Source: Silene noctiflora (taxonomy: Eukaryota > Streptophyta > Magnoliopsida > Caryophyllales > Caryophyllaceae). From it: a stretch of 45,593 bases of DNA. Made by a program: the position numbers and the translations under genes. Positions 34,400 to 45,593 of this stretch are shown piece by piece. The DNA lies in assembly GCA_009801015.1 (NCBI GenBank), contig VHZZ01000096.1:57336-102928 (forward strand), in the 5' to 3' direction. Each line of letters starts with the position of its first letter. The first letter of the stretch is position 1. The notes beneath the pieces are model-generated. The model searched no databases. It saw only the letters and a list, made by a program, of their open reading frames with translations, and was not told the origin of the DNA.

Positions 34400-36948
34400 T
34401 AATTAACCACCATCTTAAGCTTCCATCACCTTCTCTAATTTCCCCCAATTCATCACCAAACACATCTACTCACTGCTTCTCTACATCAATTTGCTCAATT
34501 TTTTTAGGTCTGAAATTAGGCTAATCAACCATTTCAATCCATTTTTCTTCACATTTATTAAGGTTGTATCCTTTACTTGTTCTTCAATTTTACGTTTTCT
34601 TGTTTCTGTTAATCCTTTATTTGCTGTTTAAACTGCTCTTTAATAGTTTAATTTACTGTTTGATTTCATGATTTACTGTTGATTTAATATTGAATTAGGA
34701 CACTGGCTACGTCCCAATCATTTGTTACTTTTTTTTTTTTTAACTGCTAGGGGTGTTTTAATCAAAGGTAAACAAATGATTGGGTCGGAGGGAGTACTAA
34801 TTCGGGTTTTTTTGAAACTTTGTAGCTCGTCGAGTTCAGTCTGACTTGCAGATTTAGCTGCTCCTCTTGTTATTGTTTAAGTTTATGAAGGAGTGGTTCT
34901 AGAATGATCTTAATGATGAAATGTGTTTATTTGACATTATGATCGTGTGGAGCGGCTGTTCAAGCGATGATATAGAATTATAGATGTTTAATCGGGTTAG
35001 GCGAGATTATGATCAAATTACAGATATCTATTATGCGTGGGTGAATCATGTCAACCAAATTCTTAAGCTTACGGTTGAGGCACGATCAATAGTTTAATAT
35101 CCTAATACACTATTCACTCAAGTGAACTCGAGGAGTGGATGATGCACAGACCTACCCATAGAGTGTCGTAGTCACATTAGAGGGAAATGGGGTCTTGTGA
35201 CCCCTTAGCTTTTCGGATAATATAATTTTGGATTTTTTGTGTTTCAGAGCCATATTGGAAAGAAACATAGCAATTACGTTAAAATTGACCCCGGCATTCT
35301 ATCAATGCTAAAATTTCACTAGTGTGATTTTTGGGGGTTTTGGGGATTCGATCTTGAGACCTCAGGGTCATTAAGGTGGTCTTGTACAACGTGAAAGAAC
35401 ATCTCCACCAAAAGTTTAAGCGGAAATAGTTTAGTATCCTAATATTATGGAACATGGAGTATTATTTTGATGGGTTCGGCAATCATGTGTAATCAATTCT
35501 AAATATAGAACATACTGAATACTGTTGATCCATTTTAACTGATCTTTGCTTTCTAAATGTTATGGTCTTATGGAGTAGGTTCTTGGACTAAATTATCAGA
35601 ATCTTTGTCGACAGTTAGTGAGAACCCAAGACCAAAGTTGAATCGTGAAACAGGAATGGAAAAATTTCTATTGTGTCTATAGTAGGAAAATGTTGCCTCA
35701 GTTGAACTATTAACGTTGTTGTTAGAAGTAATAATGCAACTATTTACAACTTTTTCCCCATGATTTTCTTTCTGGCTTTCGTCTTGGGATATTTGTTAGA
35801 TTGGATCTTCTACTTTTAAAATTGATTTACTGGGTTCTGCATTACTGCACAAGTTATATAGATTAATTTATACTGTCGCTACTTGTTCCTTTCATGTTTT
35901 AGAGCATCCCGAGTCACGTGGCTTTCCTGTTTTACACTCTAGAGTTACGGCGTTTTTTTTTTGCATTGTTGTCTGAATTGTTTGGGCGAAATTTGTTAAT
36001 TGAGATTTACAGATGTTGCCAATCTAGTCATGCTCTTCTATTAGAGGGAGCTAAGGAAATAGGTCTAGCACTAAGCCCCTAAGTATATCCATTCAATGCT
36101 ACTCATAAATAGCATTACATTATTTTCTAAAGTTAGTTTTTTCTTTATTTATATTTGCTGATTGAGTTGCCGCTAGTTGGCGGCATGGCGCTGGTACTAC
36201 TATTGTTGGCACTGCTTTTCTTCCTGCTACTATTGTTTTGGTGCTGTTTTTCCGCTCTTGTTGGGTTATTAATGTCAACTAGGCATCCGAACCAATTTCT
36301 TGTACCAACTCGTCTTTAGTGTTAGGAGATATGTCTAATGTGTAAAGAGGCTGTTTTGTTTTTGTTTACTGTTTTTAGATCTCTTAGCCCAAAGCTAACC
36401 TGTAGTGACATCTGTTTCTATATTCAGATTTGCCAACGCCAGCAGTCACAACTCTCTACTTGCTGGTTCAAAAGAGAGGAAAGTGGTGAGAGGGGGCTGA
36501 TGGATCAAAAAGCCATGAGGATACTTTTATTTACTTAGTGGGTAAGTTGTGTTATCCCTGAAAAAAATGAGGCATATCTCTGATGTTTTTTTAGCTGGCT
36601 TGGACAAATATTGGGAAAAAATTATGAGTATAAAAAAGGGCCAGTCAAGCAGGACTGCCAAATTATATGGGCGGGGTAAGGACACAAAGAAAGGCCCTTG
36701 GCGAGGCATTTTAGACCTGTTTAAGTGTTTATTGACAGTTCAAGGGTATATCCATCCAGCCTTATGCTGATGTGTTAGTTTGTTGCCAAGTTATTTTTAG
36801 AAACCTTTTCTATTTTTATCCCATGTTTGAAGTTCTTGTAGTAGTTGTCTTTTACCTAACAAAAGAAGAAGCTGATATATTCCAGATTTCCAGGTACAAA
36901 CTACTGAGTATGTTCCTTTAAAGCTGGACCTTGTTGTCTGTGTACAAG
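34400..36948 (+). promoter_or_regulatory. Promoter and probable spliced 5' leader of the RABA5-like gene
   Basis: The CT-rich text at 34420-34560 looks like a plant 5' UTR. A run of GT-rich and T-rich sequence follows, with a good acceptor (TTTCCAG, AG at 36892-36893) 55 bp before the ATG. A long leader intron of about 2.3 kb is therefore likely, but its donor is not certain. A Stowaway relic lies inside it. A minimal upstream ORF (ATG TTC CTT TAA, 36910-36921) precedes the true start. Confidence 0.4.
34703..34794. mobile_element. Stowaway MITE relic
   Basis: The right end CAAATGATTGGGTCGGAGGGAG followed by TA is intact apart from one insertion. The left end (CTGGCTACGTCCCAATCATT) is the matching inverted repeat with changes. 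About 92 bp. Confidence 0.75.
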
Positions 36949-39123
36949 ATGGCTTTTTATTCAGAGGAACAAAGTTCTGAGGATTACCTCTTTAAGATTG
37001 TTTTAATTGGCGATTCCGCTGTTGGCAAGTCAAATCTGCTCGTGAGATTTGCTAGAAATGAGTTTTACCCAAATTCAAAGTCAACGATAGGTGTTGAGTT
37101 CCAAACACAAAAGCTAGAAATTAATGGAAAGGAAATCAAAGCACAAATCTGGGATACTGCTGGTCAAGAGAGGTTTAGAGCAGTTACATCAGCATACTAC
37201 AGAGGTGCGGTTGGGGCTCTTGTTGTGTACGATATCAGTAGGCGGAGAACATTTGATAGCGTTGGAAGATGGCTCAATGAACTCAACAGTAAGTTTGAAA
37301 TCTCACTTTGTCGTTTTCTGTCGTTCATTATAATTCTGTTCGTGGGTCATGATAATAATTTGACGTGTTTGATTACGTTTTTTTATTTGATATTCTAAGT
37401 ACCGATTCTTGCAGTTTGAGATATGTATCCTACTTTGATTCTCTAGCTTAGCACCTTATTCTCTTGTCTTTTCATTTTTCGGTAAGTTTGCCTTTTGTTA
37501 GTTTCTTATTTGTCTAATTAAAAGTTCGGAGTTCAGATCTGTATTTCTTGGCACCAACAATCATACATATCGATATTATTAATTTTTTGTTTATTTGGTA
37601 ATCTTTGTGAAATTGTGAATCATAATCATCAAGTAATGCCCTACCCGGTGATCTGTGATTTCCTCCTGTTGGGAAAAGGATGACCCCGAGTTGTATGTCC
37701 TCCACTTTCAGTGATTCATTTGTAGAGTTGCTATTTGAAATTTTTAGTATATTAGTTGAGACTAGTTGAGGAACTTTCCAAGCTATTTGTTTTTCATAAT
37801 ACGAAGTAAATGATAAATTGTTGAGCCCTTCACCTAGGAAGTGTAAGAAACCTCAACAAGTTCAAAAAACTTGGGAACATTCTCAAATAGCTTGAAGAGC
37901 TAATTCAGAGCTCCACAACAAACTGTGCATGTTATGCAAAATTACAAACAACTGGTTTATGCCGTTGTACTGCTTATTTTCCTAGAATGACCATTGTTTT
38001 AGTCTTGTGGATTCAACCGGATACCCATACGAGTACACAAGTAAATCAACATACAAGTGGATGTCCGCCATCACCGTGTTTCAATTTACGTGGGAGAAAA
38101 TGCCAACTAGTAAAGTAAGAGAATCATAATGTTAACTAATGTGTATTCTACAATTGAGCTAATAAACAAGAAGATAAAAAATTGTTTATAGAGCAAGTAC
38201 ATACTAACTGACAAGTGTATAAAGTGTGTGGTAAGTTGGTAGAAATAACTCGTTACTCCCTCGATATGAAAAACATGATCGACTACCTGTTATCTTATGC
38301 TCGTGTGCTTTGCTTTTACCATCCTAACTGCCATCTCTATCGCCAATGTGGGTGAAGTCTTAATAGAATTAGTAATGATGATTGTAAATACAAATTCGAC
38401 AACGATCTTTATGGTCTGTTTGGAGACACCCCCAGTGCCCCACTGTCTCCACACCCTATCACTTCCAATTCTCTCTCTGCAGATTTCAGAGATGAAGTAC
38501 TTTTATTTGAAATCAAGGTTTCCATAAAATACATTATGTGTTCCAACTTCCAACCACAATTTTGTAAGGCTTCCTACATCGAACCCCTTTTATGTCATAG
38601 GTTCCCTGTCATAGGCAGGGCCACAGGGGATTTCTGAGCACTAAGGTGCTGTTATTATAATTGTTCATTATACAAAAAGAATTACGTGTTGGATGTTTTG
38701 TGATTTTGTATCATGCATTCTGTTCTAGTAATTTCCATGTGACTACTTTCTTTGTAATTGAATTTGATCATCAAAGATATTTGCATGACAGCACATTCCG
38801 ACATGAACGTGGTAACAATACTCGTTGGGAACAAATCCGACCTGAACGATGCTAGGGAGGTGTCAACAGCGGAAGGAAAGGCTTTGGCAGAAACACAAGG
38901 CCTGTTCTTCATCGAGACCTCTGCTTTAGATTCATCTAACGTTGCCGTTGCTTTCCAGACGGTCGTTAAAGAGATTTATGACATATTAAGCCGTAAAGTT
39001 ATGCAATCTGACGAACTAAAGAAGAGTGACTCGTCATCATTGATTAACGGGAAGACTGTAGTATTACAAGAAGGTGAAATTAGTGATGTTAAGCAACCGA
39101 GAAAAGGTGGTTGTTGTAGTTAG
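36949..39123 (+). CDS. RABA5: Rab11/RabA-class small GTPase, RABA5 type
   Basis: Two exons, 36949-37288 and 38792-39123, join with GT-AG to a 223-aa protein. RabA GTPases control traffic between the trans-Golgi/recycling endosomes and the plasma membrane. Nucleotide-binding motifs are complete: P-loop GDSAVGKS (21-28), switch I Thr46 in STIGVEF, WDTAGQE (68-74), NKSD (127-130) and ETSA (155-158). The C-terminus GGCCS has two cysteines for geranylgeranylation. The junction completes [14 protein letters not shown]; Arabidopsis RABA5 proteins have [14 protein letters not shown] here. The MAFYSEE start and [10 protein letters not shown] text best fit RABA5a, from memory. An in-frame TTG upstream is not a plausible start. 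The intron is 1503 bp with no gene. Confidence 0.93.
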
Positions 39124-41759
39124 CCTTGTTATGTGATTCCCAGACATAGCTGAATTGTTTTGACCATTAAGGTATTATTGTGAAACAAAATTACTTAAAG
39201 TTTGAGAGCTTTCTGGGAAATTGAGTTTGTTCTTTGTTTGGTGGGAAACAAGATTTGACCAATTGTAGCAAGCGTAATTGTTGGTAGTCGGTTCCGAGTA
39301 CATGGTAATGGTAATGGACTTGTTTTGTTAGATGTTTTGGAGAGTTTTGTTACTCCAAATTTCAGTTTTTTACTTCTGAAAGAATTTTCTAGATTTAATT
39401 TCTAGATTTAATTTCGCACTTTCCCCCCGGAAAGCCGACCGACTATCAATAAGCGAAAACGAGGTGTTTTTTGACTAATTTTTGTGTACAAAAAATTCCT
39501 GGTCATGGGAAGTGAAGTATGGGTTCAATTATATTCTGGTTTGCTTCATTCGTTTCCTTTTCAGCCTAGCAATTTCCGTCAGGTTTCGTTCCGATTTAAA
39601 TTAAACAAACCTGTAGTTGGTTTTATTTGGATAATAACAAGTAATGCACTTGCTCGAGAATAAACAATTACAATACGTTTTTGAAAGGGAGATATTATTC
39701 ACGGCACGTTATAATATTTCCATATTCCGTACTAAATTAATTTTTCCATTTTCCATATTCGATATTCAAGATCTTGTAATTTCAAATCAAGTTCCGACTT
39801 CAATCAATCCTACTCGTATCCTTATCCAACTTATATCCAAGCCCTACAAGGAAACAAATCAAACAATATCAATATCAATATCAATATCAATCAATCTTCC
39901 ATACCAAAACCCGATATTCCATATCCATAATTCCATATATCTCGTTTACTCGAATCGACTTTCCGATTTCCGTCCTCTTTTACCAGTCCCTTAATATGAA
40001 AAGGCATTCCTCCTCACACGTTAAAGCATTGAACCTATCACCTATATCACCTTTACCAGAACACAGAAACACAAAACCACAACAAACTCAACTCCATTAA
40101 ATTCTTTCCCTTTTTCTCTCCATTCAAATTTCCTCTTTTCTGCATCAAAATATTTTTCCCCAAAATTCCCTTTTAATTATTTTCCAAGATCATCAATATA
40201 TTCACATGGTAATATAAATTATATACTCGTAAATCTATCACACGTTAGAAAAACCGTTATTATTATTATAACATATACTCGTATCGTATGATTTGTATGG
40301 TTGTAATTGCATGATTTATTTCCCAGAATTCTTATCCATTGGACCAAAATTTCAGATTACAAGAACTAGGGTTCATCACAACATCATTAGATAATTAGAT
40401 CAGATCTACTTTATTATAATTACCCATGATTCCATGAACAAGAATTAAATTAATTAATTCAAACATATAAATTCAGAAAATTTCATGAATTTATTAAAAT
40501 CAAGATCTTAAAGGATATATACATCATCTGACCTAATTTAATTAAAGCAAACAAAAACAGGTTCCTTTTTTTTTTTTCCTTCTCTTTAATTAGTTTAATT
40601 AATCTGATAATAGCATACACAACAACAGTGATTGATTCTTTGTAATTCTTGACCTAACTATCGAAGGTGGGTGATTTAATTTGACATAAGGAGAATTAAA
40701 ATTAGGGTTTGTTAAATTTTTAATTGTAATTCGTAGGTTTTCCCTAATCTTTACAAAGAACACAGATATACATATCCTGATATCCTGTAACCCTGATGCT
40801 CATATCAGTATATATCACCTCCTCAATTAAATCATTATCCTTCTTTTTCCAGAATTACCCTTGTCCTAATCTTTGTCTAATTTGGGTTTTTTAATTTCTT
40901 TTGTTTATGTTTCAACTTTTCTTGTTTTATTATTATTAGGAAATTTTATTTTTATTAAAGTGTGGAGATTGATGTGTTTTTTTCTGGGTTAGGGCAGATC
41001 TGACCAAAGAAGGGTTCCTGATTAGTGATTAATTTATTTTTTGATTTCTGGGATTTTCCTGTATTGCAGTTTTTGACTGTTTGGATTTATTAAGAATCCG
41101 GGTTGTTGTCGAAACGGTTTGATTTTGGGTTGGTCAATCAGACTTTCAGATATATAGATCAGGAGCATGTAAGTCATGTAACTAATCAGATCTGTATAAA
41201 TTCTTCATAAGTTTATGTAACTGTATGAATTTTTGCATGAATAAGGGTTCTAACAGATTTGTGTTTCTTGTTTGATTTTTGTCGAATATCGGAATATATG
41301 ATTAATTTCCCTGTCTGTATGCTGTGTGTGGTTCTGCATTCCTGAAGAATGATTTTCTATCTGTCTGATTGCCTCTGTGTAGCCTGTGAACAATCTTGTT
41401 CTAAAAAATACAAATCGATTTTTTAATAAAGAAGAATCATTAACCAGTTATTAAAACAGCAGGAATCGAGGGATCAACTGTCGGTCATTGTTTGATAACA
41501 ATCTTTAATTTATGTCATTATGCTGCATGCCTGCATCATATCAATCAAACTGTTTAGTTCTTTTGAATCCCTGGAACCAGATTTTTTTTTCCCGTCGATT
41601 ATTTAGGATCTCTGATATTCACACGATTGTTGCCATGGTACTTTGAAAATCCGTGTTCTTTGTGAGGATTTTCTGGGTGATCTTTGTATCTTCTTTATCT
41701 TATAATGCTATTTTCGAGCATTGATGGCTGTCGTATTTTGATGGTTTTCTGCAGTACAA
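39124..41759 (+). promoter_or_regulatory. RABA5 3' UTR, then promoter and 5' leader of the JmjC gene
   Basis: The first few hundred bases should hold the RABA5 3' UTR. From about 40000 the strand becomes C/A/T-rich with few G, like a plant 5' UTR, and several introns could be present. A strong donor (GCAT|GTAAGT, exon end 41168) pairs with an acceptor TTTTCTGCAG ending at 41754, five bases before the ATG. This gives a leader intron of about 590 bp. The 116-aa ORF at 39644-39994 is low-complexity and not supported as a gene. Confidence 0.45.
39864..39894. repeat. (AATATC)n microsatellite
   Basis: About five ATATCA hexamers in the JmjC gene promoter region. No other function is apparent. Confidence 0.8.

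Positions 41760-45593
<3,834 letters not shown>

Noticed and set aside
39644..39994. 116-aa ORF upstream of the JmjC gene
   Set aside because: Contains the ATATCA microsatellite translated as Ile-Ser repeats; lies in promoter-like sequence.

Overview
The window looks like a nuclear segment of a eudicot plant genome. It is AT-rich, its genes have GT-AG introns and give plant-type protein products, and the spacers and introns are full of plant transposons (Helitrons, Stowaway and hAT MITEs, a Mutator-like element). A caryophyllid such as a Silene, spinach or beet relative is a guess from the repeat style only. There are two short ambiguous bases (3518-3519) and one assembly gap (13173-13750).

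Layout. 1-4600 is repeat-rich: a Helitron 3' end, a probable LTR fragment with an unusual 19-bp periodic palindrome array, a MITE, and a set of diverged ~160-bp direct repeats. 4717-6096 (+) is a single-exon BAHD acyltransferase. 6270-31560 holds a head-to-tail tandem duplication on the minus strand of a 12-exon gene for a PP2A B''-type (EF-hand) regulatory subunit. Copy A (7718-21616) encodes 537 aa and copy B (24749-31336) encodes 536 aa. Both reading frames are intact with identical exon phases. They differ at about 35 residues, but copy A is more than twice as long because its introns carry insertions, including a near-complete Helitron and a hAT MITE. 31600-34250 is spacer with MITEs and a 1.2-kb Mutator-like element with ~225-bp terminal inverted repeats around a broken coding segment. 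36949-39123 (+) is a two-exon Rab GTPase of the RABA5 type. 41760 to the window end (+) is the first eight coding exons of a JmjC histone demethylase of the JMJ16/PKDM7 type, cut off before its C-terminal domains.

The genes do not form a pathway or cluster: acyl transfer, phosphatase targeting, vesicle traffic and H3K4 demethylation are unrelated roles. No CRISPR array, operon, rRNA or tRNA was recognised. The most informative content is the natural comparison between the two PP2A copies, which gives near-empty sites for several insertions, and the captured or broken gene inside the Mutator-like element.
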